From positions 47,271,093-47,335,092 of the forward strand of contig NC_064821.1 in assembly GCF_024166365.1 (NCBI RefSeq): a stretch of DNA of 64,000 bases. The letters are read 5' to 3'. Origin of the DNA: Elephas maximus indicus. Its lineage: Eukaryota > Chordata > Mammalia > Proboscidea > Elephantidae. Shown here one piece after another: positions 11,256-45,672 of the stretch. Below the pieces are notes generated by a model, which saw nothing but the letters and a program-made list of their open reading frames with translations, had not been told where the DNA came from and did not search any database. The position numbers and the translations under genes were made by a program. Numbering within the stretch: position 1 is the first letter of the stretch; each line of letters opens with the position of its first letter.

Positions 11256-11477
11256 AAAGATTCCACTATTAGCTGGACAAATTATTATGGGGATATAAAG
11301 GTTCCTGGAGGGATTGGCACTGTAGTAAGATCCTGGAGGATAGATAATATGTTGAAAGGTTGATATGGAAGTGGAGGCATTCCAGATACAGGAATTGGTG
11401 ATACCAAAGCATGAAGGTGGCAAAGTGCAGGCTATGTTCAAGGAACAGAGAAAATGAGTGAAGGAAGAGTTAAAATT

Positions 11478-11623
11478 GACCCATTGCCCTTGAGTCGATT
11501 CCGGTTCATAGTGACCCTATAGGACAGAGTAGAACTGCTCCATAGAGTTTCCAGGGAGCACCTGGTGGATTCCAAATGCTGACCTTTTGGTTAGCTCTTA
11601 ACCACTACACCACCAGGGTTGCC
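11478..11623 (-). mobile_element. AfroSINE, short subtype
   Basis: cttgagtcgattccggttca, agtgaccctataggacagag and ttaaccactacaccaccagg show tail to head in antisense. A small internal deletion removes part of the B-box region. Confidence 0.85.
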
Positions 11624-12399
11624 ACTGCAAAGACCTTGTAGAGGGCTTTGAACGCAGACATAACCACTGTATCGATTTTAATGCCCTACATAGGTGTGTG
11701 ACGTCAGCACTTCCACAAAACAATGTAAAGATGCAAAAGGTCACCAAAATATTTTGCTTTCATCTTGGGCGCAGCCACTGCTTAACAACCCCCGGAGTAA
11801 GTGGGCCTGGAGAAAATAAAGGGATCTACAGGCTAGGGCAGAGGGCAGGGAGTCAGGACTAAGTCTTGCTAGACTCAAATGTATATAGCTGAGTAAAATA
11901 TTGATTACTTTGCCCATTGAGAGAAATACTGGCGTGGCTCCTGGATCATCATTATGTTTCCAAGATAATCGGAATCTGGAGATACCACTGAAGCAGAATT
12001 ACAATAAAGAACTACAAAAGGAAATTATAAGAAGGGAGCCATCATTTACTGAGCAATTCCCTGGAGCTTGGTGTTCTACTTAAGGTATCACTAGGTCCTC
12101 CAGAACCCATGGGCTGATATTATTCACATTTTGCAAATGAAAAGTAATTTAAAAGCTGTTTGATAGCACATTACTGAAAACCAAATAATCAAGTCTCACT
12201 CTCGCTTGGAGAAATAAGATGTCAAGATCAGCAGAGCATGGGTTAAACTTTTCCGGAAACAATCTGAGAGATTGCTTTCCAATAAACCACCAAGGAGGTG
12301 ATTAACACGTTGAACGCAACAGGGATTGGATTTAGATTCTTCAAAACACCAAGGGTCCCAGGATTGGAAACTGGTTAGATGGTAGTGGTCTTTTGTGAA
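11624..12399. other. Intergenic, no recognised feature
   Basis: No gene or known repeat was seen in the approach to the 12.4 kb CpG island. Confidence 0.4.
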
Positions 12400-12560
12400 C
12401 GCAGAGGCTTCGATCACCAGGGAAATCTGGGATGGGGAGGTGGAAGACGTCGATTTTCCTGTCTCGCCCTCGGCGCGCCGCAGTCTCGCCCCGAAAGTCC
12501 GCGGGGTCACCGACGTACGGTGACCCCAGGGCGGCGGGGTGTGTGTGTTTACCTAAACCA

Positions 12561-12592
12561 ATTGGCCCGGTCACCCATTGGCCCGGTCACCC
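12561..12592. repeat. Perfect 16-bp tandem duplication with ATTGG boxes
   Basis: Two back-to-back copies of attggcccggtcaccc. Each begins with the NF-Y core (inverted CCAAT), 16 bp apart. Confidence 0.9.
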
Positions 12593-12830
12593 AGATACGC
12601 TCAAAAGCTGTAACCTTTCCGACCTGTTTCCCACTGGCCACTCCCAGATCAGGAGAAGCTGCAGAGCCTGTGCCGCAGGGGCCACCGCGACCGCGCGGGC
12701 GGCTGGGAACGCGCCCTCCACGCCCCCTTGTGCGCCACGCCCCCGCCACGCCCACTGCGGGCCCGCTTGACCAATCCCGGGCGACTTCGGGGACGCGGGG
12801 GTCGCGCAACGCGGCCGACGAAAGTGGATG

Positions 12831-12838
12831 TTACGTCA
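12831..12838. promoter_or_regulatory. CRE/ATF-like site
   Basis: TTACGTCA is a CRE-type octamer. The same element in reverse complement (TGACGTAA) lies in the PARK7 island at 21199-21206. Confidence 0.45.
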
Positions 12839-13210
12839 CTGCGGGTCAGCCCAGTGGGGTCCCCGGGGGAGTTACCCTGAGTGGGCTGCGCTCCGGGGGC
12901 TCTTCACACGGGGTCGGAGCAGAGGCGAAGTAGTTCGCGGGGCCTTTCACAGTCTTCGGTGTCAGAATTTCCCCCTGGAGCCAGCGCTGCCTCAAATGTC
13001 AGGGCTCGCCCACTCTTCTCGGGTCTCGACGACCTAACCTTTCGGGGGCTCTGGAGGGGAAATTTGCCGTTTCTGCTGGACCTCACTTGTCTGGAGCGTG
13101 CTCTCAGCCCAACCGTCATTGGGTGTTGAGAAGTACATTTAGGTAATGTCTCACATGTCTTCCTTAGGTCCAATAACTGTAGTTTAAAATTCCCTCTCTT
13201 TAGCAGGGCT

Positions 13211-13234
13211 TTGAACCGGTTTGTTCCGGTTCAA
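13211..13234. repeat. Perfect inverted repeat (9-bp arms)
   Basis: Arms ttgaaccgg (13211-13219) and ccggttcaa (13226-13234) flank a 6-base loop. It sits just downstream of the CpG island, next to a MER5-like fragment. Confidence 0.75.
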
Positions 13235-13320
13235 ACCACTGCTGAGAATTTGCATTTCTAACAAGTTCCCAGGCGATGCTAATACTGCTGATCAGGGACC
13301 AATTCTGAGAACTACTAGTA
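13235..13320 (+). mobile_element. MER5-like DNA transposon fragment
   Basis: gagaatttgcatttctaaca, agttcccaggcgatgctaat and agggaccaattctgagaact match the MER5A-type hAT element. The other half lies beyond the nested SINEs at 13678-13790. Confidence 0.6.
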
Positions 13321-13344
13321 GAGCCCCAAAAAAAAAGCTCGCTG

Positions 13345-13668
13345 CTGTGCCGTCTTCCCGACTCATGAGCCCATTATAGGGCAGAGTAGAGCTGCCCCAT
13401 AGAGTTTGCAGGAAACTCTGGTGGCATAGTGACTAAGCTATGGCTGCTAACCAAAAGGTTGGCAACTGGATTCCACCAGGTGCTCCTTGGAAGCCATATG
13501 GGGCAGTTCTACTCTGTCCTGTAGGGTCACTATTAGAATGGACACTACGGCAACAGGTTAAGTTAGTTCTAAGTTTAAGAGTTTCCAAGGAGCACCTGGT
13601 GGATTCGAAATGCCGGCCTTTGTGGTTCGCAGCCATAGCACTTAACCACTACACCACCAGCGTTTCCA
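13345..13668 (-). mobile_element. AfroSINE interrupted by another AfroSINE
   Basis: Minus-strand SINE in two parts. Tail side 13345-13411 (gactcatgagcccattatag ... gccccatagagttt). Head side about 13565-13668 (ggagcacctggtggattcga ... ccactacaccaccagcg). The gap is filled by a plus-strand SINE. Confidence 0.85.
13411..13562 (+). mobile_element. AfroSINE nested in a minus-strand AfroSINE
   Basis: Head ggaaactctggtggcatag, tail ggtcactattagaatggac (diverged). The host sequence agagttt(g/c)ca recurs on both sides (about 13401-13410 and 13569-13578), consistent with a target-site duplication. Confidence 0.8.
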
Positions 13669-13677
13669 CTAGTAGAA

Positions 13678-13790
13678 CAGTGGTTTTTAAAATATATCGT
13701 ACATAAGAATCACCTGGGATCTTGTTAAAATGTAGATCCTGAATCAGTATACCTGGGGTGAAAATGCAGGCTCAGCAGGCATTCTGACTG
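13678..13790 (+). mobile_element. MER5-like DNA transposon fragment
   Basis: gtggtttttaaaatatatcg, aagaatcacctgggatcttg and tgaatcagtatacctggggt follow the MER5A/B consensus as I recall it. Confidence 0.55.
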
Positions 13791-14445
13791 GGATGAACCA
13801 GCTCAAAGCTCTGCTGTTTAGTGCTGCCTGGAAACAATAATGTTAACTTCCCAATAGAACATAAAATGTCACATTCACTGTTGAGGTGAATTTGACTTGG
13901 GAAATAAGATTCAGAGAGAAACAAGAAATTGGTTGAATCACTTTGTAAATGGATGTTCTGCAAACAAATATTAATCTATAGCGAGAATCAAAGGAAACTG
14001 TCAAGTAACATTGGGTGAAATTAAGATACTATTTAGCAAGTACTTATTAAGCACCTGCTGTGTGCCAGGGGCTCTAATAAATGCTAGATTCAGCAGTGAA
14101 CATGACAGGGAACCTCTCCCATGGAGTTCACAGGACTGGGAACAGATAGACAATAAATAAATAAACGACAAGAAATTGCCAGAGTGATGTGCTTTGAATA
14201 AAATAAAAGGATACAGATGTAGATAATGATTTCTTTCAAAGTATTTGTAGAGTAAGATGAGGTTCTAGGTGCAAGTGACCCATGAAAAAATAATATATAA
14301 CCTGGCAACAGTTTCTTTGCTATTTATTGTGATCAGGGTAATTCTAAGGGGAATTGCTTTTCAGAACCAGGATTTAGAACCCCTATGGGTGGCTGTTGCT
14401 AATATTGTCAACGCCATTTCTCCATTATTGAATTGTAAGCTCTTC
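13791..14445. other. Intergenic with an L2-like fragment
   Basis: 14043-14160 (attaagcacctgctgtgtgc ... cagtgaacatgacagggaac ... gatagacaataaataaata) looks like an old L2-type LINE end in sense orientation. The rest is unassigned. Confidence 0.45.
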
Positions 14446-14632
14446 TTAGTAGAGTAGAGGGTCAGCAAAAAAGAGGAAGACCCTCAATGAGGTGGATTGA
14501 CACAGTGGCTGCAACAATGGGCTCAAGCATAACAATTGTGAGGATGGGGCAGGACCAGGCAGTGTTTCATTCTGTTGTATATAGGGTCGCTATGAGTCAG
14601 AACGACTCCATAACACCTAACAGCAACAACAA
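14446..14632 (+). mobile_element. RTE LINE 3' tail
   Basis: aagaggaagaccctcaatga, gctgcaacaatgggctcaag and the end cacctaacagcaacaac show the last roughly 190 bases of the RTE element. Confidence 0.85.
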
Positions 14633-14702
14633 GCTCCCCTAGGCAGAACTATATCTCTTAATTAAATGATGCAACTGTTGCAGGAAAGTGATAATTTTAA
14701 AC

Positions 14703-14742
14703 TCCTTGAAATCGACTCGACGGCAGTGGGTTTTTTTTTTTT
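14703..14742 (+). mobile_element. SINE tail fragment
   Basis: cttgaaatcgactcgacggc followed by a T run is only the last part of an AfroSINE. Confidence 0.6.
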
Positions 14743-14904
14743 AGTGGGTTGAAAATGGGATGCATGAAGACATATGAAATGTTTAATAAAAAAAGGTAGT
14801 GGATAGGATGGGGTCGTCCTGCTTGGAAATAGGGAACTGAACTAGGAGGTGTCAGCATTGCCAGTTGCTGCTGCTGTTAAAAAAAAAAAAAAGTTTGTTT
14901 TTTT

Positions 14905-16690
14905 TTTTATTAGGTGCAGTTAATTCCATTCCGAGTCACAGCGACCCTATGCACAACAAAAGTAAACATTGCCAGGTCCTGCGCCATGCCCACAGTAGTT
15001 GTTACGCTTGAGCTCTTTGTTGCAGCCACTGCATCAGTACATCTTGTTGAGGGTCTTCCTCTTTTTCGTTGACCCTATACTTTACCAAGCATGATGTCCT
15101 TCTCCAGGGACTGCTCTCTCCTGATAACATGTCCAAAGTATTATAAGACGTAGTCTCGCCATCTTTGCTTCTAAGGAGCATTCTGGTCGTACTTCTTTCA
15201 AGACAGATTTGCTCATTCTTTTGGCAGTCCAAGGTATATTCAATATTCTTCACCAGCGCCACAATTCAGAGGTGTCAATTCTGTCTTCCTTATTCATTGT
15301 CCAGCTTTCACGTGCTTATGATGCGATTGAAAATACCACGCCTTGGGTCAGGCACACCTTAGTCTTCAAGGTGACATCTTTGCTTTCCAACACTTCAAAG
15401 AGGTCTTTTGCAGCAGATTTGCCCAGTGCAATGCATCTTTTGATTTCTTGACTCCCGCTTCCATGGGTGTTGATTATGAATCCAAGTAAAGTAAAATCCC
15501 CTATGACTTCAGTCTCTCCTCTATTTATCACAATGTTGCTTTTTTGGTCCAGTTGTGAGGATTTTTGTTTTCTTTGTGTTGAGGTGTAATCCATACTGAA
15601 GGCTGTGGTCTTTGATCTTCATCAGTAAGTGCTTCAAGTCCTCTTCACTTTCAGCAAGGTTGTGTCATTTGCATTTCATAGGTTGTTAATGAGTCCTCCA
15701 TTAATCCTGATGCTCCGTTCCTCTTCATATAGTCCAGCTTCTCAGATCATTTGCTCAGCATACAGATTGAATAGGTATGGTGAAAGGATACAACCCTGAC
15801 ACACACCTTTCCTGACTTTAAACCACAAAGTATCCCCTTGTTCTGTCGGAACAACTGCCTCTTGATCTATGTACAGGTTCCTCATAAGCATAATTAGGTG
15901 TTCTGGAATTCCTGTTCTTCGCAATGTTATCCATAATTTGTTATGATCCACACAGTTGAATGCCTTTGCAGAGTCAATAAAACACAGATAAACATTTTTC
16001 TGGTATCCTCTGCTTTCAGCCAAGATCCACCTGACATCAGCAATGATATCCCTGGTTCCATGTCCTCTTCTGAATCTGGCCTGAATTTCTGGCAGTTCCC
16101 TGTCAATATACTGCTGCAACTGCTTTTGAATGATCTTCAGCAAAATTTTGCTTACACGTGATATTAATGATATCGTTCGATAATTTCCATATTTGGTTGG
16201 CTCTCCTTTCTTGGGAATAGGCATAAATATGGATCTCTTCTAGTCGGTTAGCCAGGCAGCTGCCTTCAAAATTTCTTGGCATAGACAAGTGAGTGCTTCC
16301 AGCTCTGCATCTGTTTGTTGAAAAGTCTCAATTGATATTCGTTCTATTCCTGGTACCTTCTTTTTTGCCAGTGCCTTCAGTGCAGCTTGGACTTATTCCT
16401 TCAGTACCATTGGTTCCTGATCATATGCTACCTCTTGGAATGGTTGAATATTGACTAATTCTTTTTGGTATAATGACTCTATTCCTTCCATCTTCTTTTG
16501 ATGCTTCCTGTGTCATTTAATATTTTCCCCATAGAATCCTTCACTATTGCAACTCTAGCCTTGAATTTTTTCTTCAGTTCTTTCAGCTTGAGAAATGCAG
16601 AGCGTGTTCTTCCCTTTTGGGTTTCAATCTCCAGCTCTTATTTTTTGGTAAATGGTTTACTTTTTTGGCTTTGTTCTGTAACAATTTGAC
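14905..16690 (-). mobile_element. RTE LINE, long antisense copy with RT domain
   Basis: The longest RTE copy here. In antisense it contains, from right to left, the linker after the endonuclease, the reverse-transcriptase domain (open piece 15742-16224) and the 3' region (open pieces 15316-15594 and 15002-15262) down to the family tail at 14915-14990. The RT piece shows the RTE-type segment with CFIDSAKAFNCVDHNKLW and a later GCILSPYLFNLYAEQ. The frame is broken at several places, so it is not active. The 5' endonuclease half is missing. Confidence 0.9.
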
Positions 16691-17499
16691 GAGAAACCTG
16701 CATGAACTATAAAGTTGAGAGTGTCATGAGTGTTGATGACTCATTAAGTAGTCCTCTCGGAGTATATGGGGGGTACCATGTGCAAGTTGACATCAGAATA
16801 CCCGCATTTGCCCAAGCTCGGCAGGATCGTATATAATCATTTCTCTCCTCTGGACCTCAGTCTGCATCTGTGAAATTAAAACTGTGATAACATCTGCCAG
16901 GAAGCCAATATACAATGTCTAAATCTGGTAAATGAGAAATAATATTATTAGCATATTGTTAAGGATGATGACATAATTACCAGAAGAAATAGCTGAAAGT
17001 ATTTACTTCTGAGCAGCAGAGCTGAGGGGTAGGAAGGTCTGAGTCAGAGGAATACTGTTTTTAAATATAAGGCTTTTAATACTGTATTGGTTAGCTATTG
17101 CTGTGTAACAAAACCTGAGTGTACAGTCTTCAGGTTTGTCTTGTACTGTTGGCTGGGCCAGCTCTGTTCCATGTGAGTTCACTCTGAAACCCAGTTTGAG
17201 AGGTGAGCAGCAACTTCCCTGGGGGGAAGCTCTTCCTATGGCAATACAAAAGTGCAAGACAGCAAGCCTAAGTATCAGGTTGGGTCAGTAATTTTCAAGC
17301 CTTTGTTCAGGTCATATCTGTTAACGTTCCATTGGCCAAAGCAAGGCCAAACCCAAAGTCAAGGGGCAGGAAGTACACTGGACCCATGCAGGTGGAAGGG
17401 GAAAAAGCGACTATTTCTGTAAAATAATCCAATCTATCATAGGTAGTATCTGAGTTTTTAAAACTATGTGCATTGTATTAATTTGATAAAAATTAATGC
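16691..17499. other. Intergenic, no recognised feature
   Basis: AT-rich sequence with some short old-repeat character (17080-17130 resembles the tattggttagctattgctgt motif of old mammalian repeats). No gene was seen. Confidence 0.35.
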
Positions 17500-18835
17500 T
17501 GATTCAGGTCCAGCCCCCCTGGCCAGCTAACTGGAAGAGATCCATACTGGTGCCGATTCCAAAGAATGATGATCCAACAGAATGTGGAAATTATTGAACA
17601 ATATCATTAATATTACACACAAGTAAGATTTTGCTGACAATAATTCAGAAAGAGTTGTGGCAGTATATCGACAAGGAACTGCCAGAAATTCAAACTGGAT
17701 TCAGATGGATCTTGGCTGAAAGCAAAGAATACCAGAAAGATGTTTACCTGTTGTTTTATTGACTATGCAAAGGCATTTGACTGTGTGGACCATAACAAAT
17801 TATGGATAACACTGAGAAGAATGGGAATTCCAGAACACTTAATTGTGCTCATGAGGAACCTGTACATGGATCAAGAGGCAATCTTTAGAACAGAACAAAG
17901 GACCCTTTGTGGTTTAAAATCAGGAAAGGTATGTGTCAGGGTGGTCTCCTCTCACCATACTTATTCAGTCTGTATGCTGAGCAAATAATCTGAGAAGCTG
18001 GACTATATGAAGAAGAACACGGCATCAGGATTGGAGGAAGACTTATGTACAGCCTGCAATATGCAGATGATACAACCTTGCTTGCTCAAAGTGAAAAGGA
18101 CTTGAAGCACTTACTAATGAAGATCAGAGACTACAGTTTTCAATATGGATTACACCTGAACATAAAGAAAACAAAAATCCTCACAATTGGGCCAGTAAGC
18201 AACATCATGATAAATGGAGAAGAGACTGAAGTTCTCAATGATTTCATTTTACTTGGATCCACAGTAAATGCCCATGGAAGCAGCAGTCAAGAAATCAAAT
18301 GACGTATTGCATTGAGCAAATCTGCTGCAAAGGACCTCTTTATTAAAAAAAAAAAAAGGGCAAAAATGTCATTTGGAGGACTAAAGTGTGCCGGACTCAA
18401 GCCATGGTATTTTCAATTGCCTCATATGCATTGAGAGTTGGACGGTGAACAAGGAAGACCGAAGAAGAATTGATGCCTTTGAATTATGGTGTTGACAAAG
18501 ATATTGCATATACCATGAACTGCTAGAAGAACAAACAAATCTGTTTTGGAAGAAGTACAGCAGGAATGCTCATTAAAAGTGAGGATGGTGAGACTTTGTC
18601 TCAAATACTTTGGACATGTTATCAGGAGAGCCCAGTCCCTGGAGAAAGACATCATGCTTGGTAGAGGGTCAGTGAAAAAGAGGAAGAACATCAATGAGAT
18701 GGATTGACACAGTGGCTGCAACAATGGGCTTAAACATAGCAATGACTGTGAGGAGGGCTCAGACCGGGCAGTGGTCATTCTGCTCTACATGAGGTCACTG
18801 TCAGTCAGAGCTGATTTGAAAGCACCTAACAACAA
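17500..18835 (+). mobile_element. RTE LINE with RT domain, sense
   Basis: Sense RTE copy. RT pieces at 17740-17988 (FIDYAKAFDCVDHNKLWI, then GIPEHLIVLMRNLY) and 18045-18302 contain the intact YADD catalytic box (LQYADDTTLLAQ). The 3' end follows to cacctaacaacaac near 18835. Relative to the antisense copy, a piece before the RT start is deleted at about 17697 (gattcagatggatcttggct). Frameshifts and stops make it inactive. Confidence 0.9.
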
Positions 18836-19429
18836 CAAACAGGTCCATTTTAGATCTTGATGGTGATGCAGATGCTTCAGCAGTGTTAACTCTGTCTCTG
18901 CCAATCCATCTGTTTTGCCATTTTTACTCTGTCATGGCTGTCTCCTGCTGCAGCATGCCATGAGCATGGTTGTCTCCTTGCCAGACTTCACTATGAGGAC
19001 AGGATCAAAACAGTCTGTTTTCTTTGGTTTTCCTTCCATCTACTGAACTTCCTCCTTGGTTCTTCAAGCACACATCTGACCACTTGCCTCCCCTCCCTCT
19101 CTGTCTCTATTTTAGAAGCTCCTTCAAAGCTGAAAGAGGGTGGCTTTTGCCTGCTTCCTTTGCCAAATATGAAGTCATTCCAGAACTCCCCAAACAATAT
19201 TTTCTTAAAATGTCAAATAATGATTTAAAGACATTCAATTTTTTTTGCAGTGCAGAGTGCTGCATAAATGAATCGATTTACATTTAATTTAAATAAAAAA
19301 GCCCTCCCCACGATTATAAGGATCACATGAAATATATGAAAGTGCTTTGTAAAGTAACAAAGGAAAGAAAGTTATTTCTTGAAAATAAACATTTTTAAAA
19401 ATCTAAATTGAAACTTAGAAAACACTGAC
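18836..19429. other. Intergenic, no recognised feature
   Basis: No gene or clear repeat was identified. Confidence 0.35.
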
Positions 19430-19985
19430 ATATTTAAAATTTTGTTTGATCTCATAGATTGCTGGTGGGAATGTTAAGTGTTTCAACTTCTGTGGAGTTG
19501 CTCAAATGCATTTCCCATTTCTGGGAATTTACCCTCCACTTATACCTGCATGAGTAGGATCTATGTGTAAGGTTATTCAATGCTGCATTGTCCCTACAGA
19601 TAACGACTGGAAATAACCTAAATGTTCATCAGTAAGTAAACTATGGAACATCCCCACAATGGCGTATTATCCATCTGGGAAAAAAAAGGGGGGGGGGATT
19701 CTTTTTGTTTTCATGTAGATTTTCAAGAAACATTAAGTGAAAAAATAAGTGCAAGACAGTGTACATAATCTGCTACATTTTATGTGAAAAAGAATAGTCT
19801 TTATTTGTATTGCTTGTGCTTATATAAACGCTGGAAGGCTTCTCAGTGAAGTAATAAAGTTGGTTACTGGGTGGGAGGTGGGGTTGGGACTGGATGGGAC
19901 ATGGATGGGAGTGTGTCTTTTCAGTGTAACCCTTATCTTTTGAAACTGCTGAAGTACTAATATTCAGAAACTTTACAAGAATAAA
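19430..19985 (+). mobile_element. Old L1 LINE, 3' part
   Basis: Sense remnants of the end of ORF2 (attgctggtgggaatgttaa, ttgtccctacagataacgac, aatgttcatcagtaagtaaa) and of the 3' region. It is highly diverged and interrupted by an A/G homopolymer at about 19680-19698. Confidence 0.65.
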
Positions 19986-21129
19986 ATTTGAGATAATTTA
20001 AATTTAACCAATCAAGTACTTGTTAGACTTACATGTGCAGCATTGCTTCTAACCTGTGAATGCAAAAGCAGCATTAGCTTATGTGAACAACTTAAGGAGA
20101 TAAGCAAATACACACAAAATTGCCGTGTGTAAATAAATTCTGAACAGTCACCTGGGATCACTCAGCCTAAGTGCCTGGGTTGAACAAGGCCTGGTGTTGC
20201 AAGGAAAAACATCGCAAAACTTAGTAATACATAAAGGAAGTGTGATTCAGCATGTATTAAAAAAGGCAAAAGTGGGAAGCAGAGAACCTGCCATAGTTAA
20301 TGTCTGCCCGAATCTGAGGAAATATTATACAATAGACAAAAGTGGGAAAACGGACAAGCATGCTGCTAGCGCCATGTCTGCCCGAGTCCAAGGAACATTA
20401 CAGAATCATCAGTATATATTAACAGTACGAATGGGCAGAACTATTGAAAGCTTCACCTTTTCACAGATTGGCTAAAAATGTGATCCTAGATTTTGAATCC
20501 TCTTAACAGTCATTGGTACAGGTTTCAGTAATGACAGTCAGGGTCTTCATTGGTCCAACAGATTTTCTATTCACTAAATGGTAATCTTTTTTTTTAAACG
20601 GTAATAGAAAAAGAGTGGAAAGTTTTTTGTGTTGATCGCTTATGTGAAAGTTTCCCTAAAAGATATTTTCCAAGATTATGTTGTCTTTATACCTCAGGGC
20701 CCAGTTGAAGTGTCCTTGTGAGTCCCTGAGTCCACCTCCAGCTGGGTCATATTCTTGTATGCCCAAAGACATGGAATAACTTCAGTATTATTTCCTAAGT
20801 CACCGGAAAGACCTTGAAGAACGAGTCCTACTAGATCGGAGGTGAAAGGCGAAGACGTTTCAGGAAACAGGAATGACGCAAAAGGGGATAGAAACGAACA
20901 CAAGAAACGCCAGGAACAAATCTATCAATACCCATGTTTAAGCTGCAGCGGCTCTAAGAGCTCTGCGTTGTGCCTTTTCGGCTTCAGCAAAAAGCGGGTT
21001 AAACCGCGGGAGCCGGCGGACTGTGCCATTCGTGGGAGGGGTTTCGTGTGGATGCGTGAATCTGTAGCACTTTAGGGGTGCTGGGAGTTCCACTTGAAGG
21101 AACTGAAATTATCCCTAGACACACAATTC
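19986..21129. other. Region upstream of PARK7 with imperfect tandem repeat
   Basis: Two roughly 70-bp imperfect repeats lie at about 20267-20338 and 20339-20406. Both contain aaagtgggaa and an atgtctgcccga(a/g)tc segment. A 93-codon frame that crosses them has no recognised homology. The remainder is unassigned upstream sequence. Confidence 0.4.
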
Positions 21130-21560
21130 CGAAGCAGAAAAGGACTGACGCACCCCCAATCCGTTCGATGCATCCCTCGGAGGCGGGCTCGCCGGACGTG
21201 ACGTAACATGACGCGACACGGCGCCGGTATGCGCATTTGTGGGGAGGCCGGGAGAGGCGAGTCTGCGCAGTGCGAAGGGGGCGGGTCCGGGCGGCCCGGT
21301 TCCGGTTAGGTCCTCCTGGGTGCACTGCAGGCGTCGCAGCCGAGTGGGCCGAGGATCCCTGTCTGTAGGCGAGGCGCGAGGTCAGGTCGGGCTGGGGAAG
21401 AGCGAGGCGCGTGCGCACGGGTCGCGGGGGCCCTGGGTGTGTCGAGCCTTAGCTGGGTTACACGACTCTGGTGCGGGGGCTTCGGAAGGTAAACGGCCAG
21501 GCCTGTGCACTCGGATGAGGTCACTGAACCGTGCGGACCCCGGGCGTAGGTTTGGTTGCG
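21130..21560 (+). promoter_or_regulatory. PARK7: PARK7 CpG-island promoter
   Basis: A CpG-dense block directly upstream of the PARK7 coding exons, expected for this housekeeping gene. Visible elements are CCAAT (21156-21160), a CRE-like TGACGTAA (21199-21206), a GC box gggggcggg (21277-21285) and an NRF1-like ggcgcgtgcgca (21406-21417). There is no TATA box near the likely start. The stretch gagtctgcgcagtg (about 21260-21273) resembles the start of human PARK7 exon 1 as I recall it. Assignment to PARK7 rests on position and orientation. Confidence 0.8.
21259..21380 (+). other. PARK7: Probable non-coding exon 1 of PARK7
   Basis: The non-coding first exon should lie in this island. The start is placed at gagtctgcgcagtg, and the end at a possible donor gcgcgag/gtcagg. 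Other GT sites (for example at 21306) are possible, so the borders are tentative. Confidence 0.4.
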
Positions 21561-21787
21561 TTTGATAAACATGGCAGTTTAGTCTAAGGAGATTCCGTTA
21601 TTTTTGAGTGCCAACCGTAGTAGCATCGCTAAAGAAGAGAGCTTCCAAAATGCTGTAACACATTTCTGGCTTGGACCGAGTTAATACTGTATGTTGAAAT
21701 CGTTTTATTGAAAATCTGTTTTGCTTGGACAGCAAACTCTCCAGAAAAAGGTTAGGCTAAAAATTACGCAGAACTATGTGCAAAGAG

Positions 21788-21954
21788 GAGTCCTGGTGGT
21801 GCAGTGGTTAAGAGCTCGGCTGCTAACCACGAGGTGGGCAGGTCATATCCTCCAGCCGCTCCTTAGAAACCCTATGGCGTAGGTCTACTTTGTCCTATAG
21901 GGTCGCTATGAGTCGGAGTCGACTCAATGGCAAGGGTTTTTTTTTTTTTTTTTA
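21788..21954 (+). mobile_element. AfroSINE in PARK7 intron 1
   Basis: Well-preserved short-subtype SINE (ggagtcctggtggtgcagtg ... gagtcggagtcgactcaatg plus T run). A perfect 12-bp target-site duplication atgtgcaaagag is at 21776-21787 and 21955-21966. Confidence 0.95.
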
Positions 21955-21966
21955 ATGTGCAAAGAG

Positions 21967-45672
<23,706 letters not shown>

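Larger units (their letters stand above)
12400..13120. promoter_or_regulatory. Unassigned CpG island, probable promoter
   Basis: A GC-rich, CpG-dense block in otherwise AT-rich sequence, about 8 kb upstream of the PARK7 island. It contains a perfect tandem 16-mer, attggcccggtcaccc (12561-12576 and 12577-12592), giving two inverted CCAAT boxes. It also has a forward CCAAT at 12771-12775, several GC/CACC boxes (ccacgcccccgccacgccc) and a CRE-like TTACGTCA at 12831-12838. Long frames cross it on both strands, but they look like by-products of high GC content. No coding exon is recognised, so the transcript and its direction are unknown. It could serve a non-coding RNA or a distant first exon. 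Confidence 0.7.

Noticed and set aside
12379-12933. 184-codon frame through the CpG island
   Set aside because: Long frames occur on both strands of this GC-rich block; composition is low-complexity Arg/Pro/Gly and no domain is recognisable.
20194-20475. 93-codon frame upstream of PARK7
   Set aside because: It crosses an imperfect tandem repeat and shows no known domain; no evidence of splicing or conservation is visible.
1-21000. TNFRSF9 exons expected upstream of PARK7
   Set aside because: I looked for a cysteine-rich TNF-receptor exon on either strand and saw none, so the gene probably lies outside the window.
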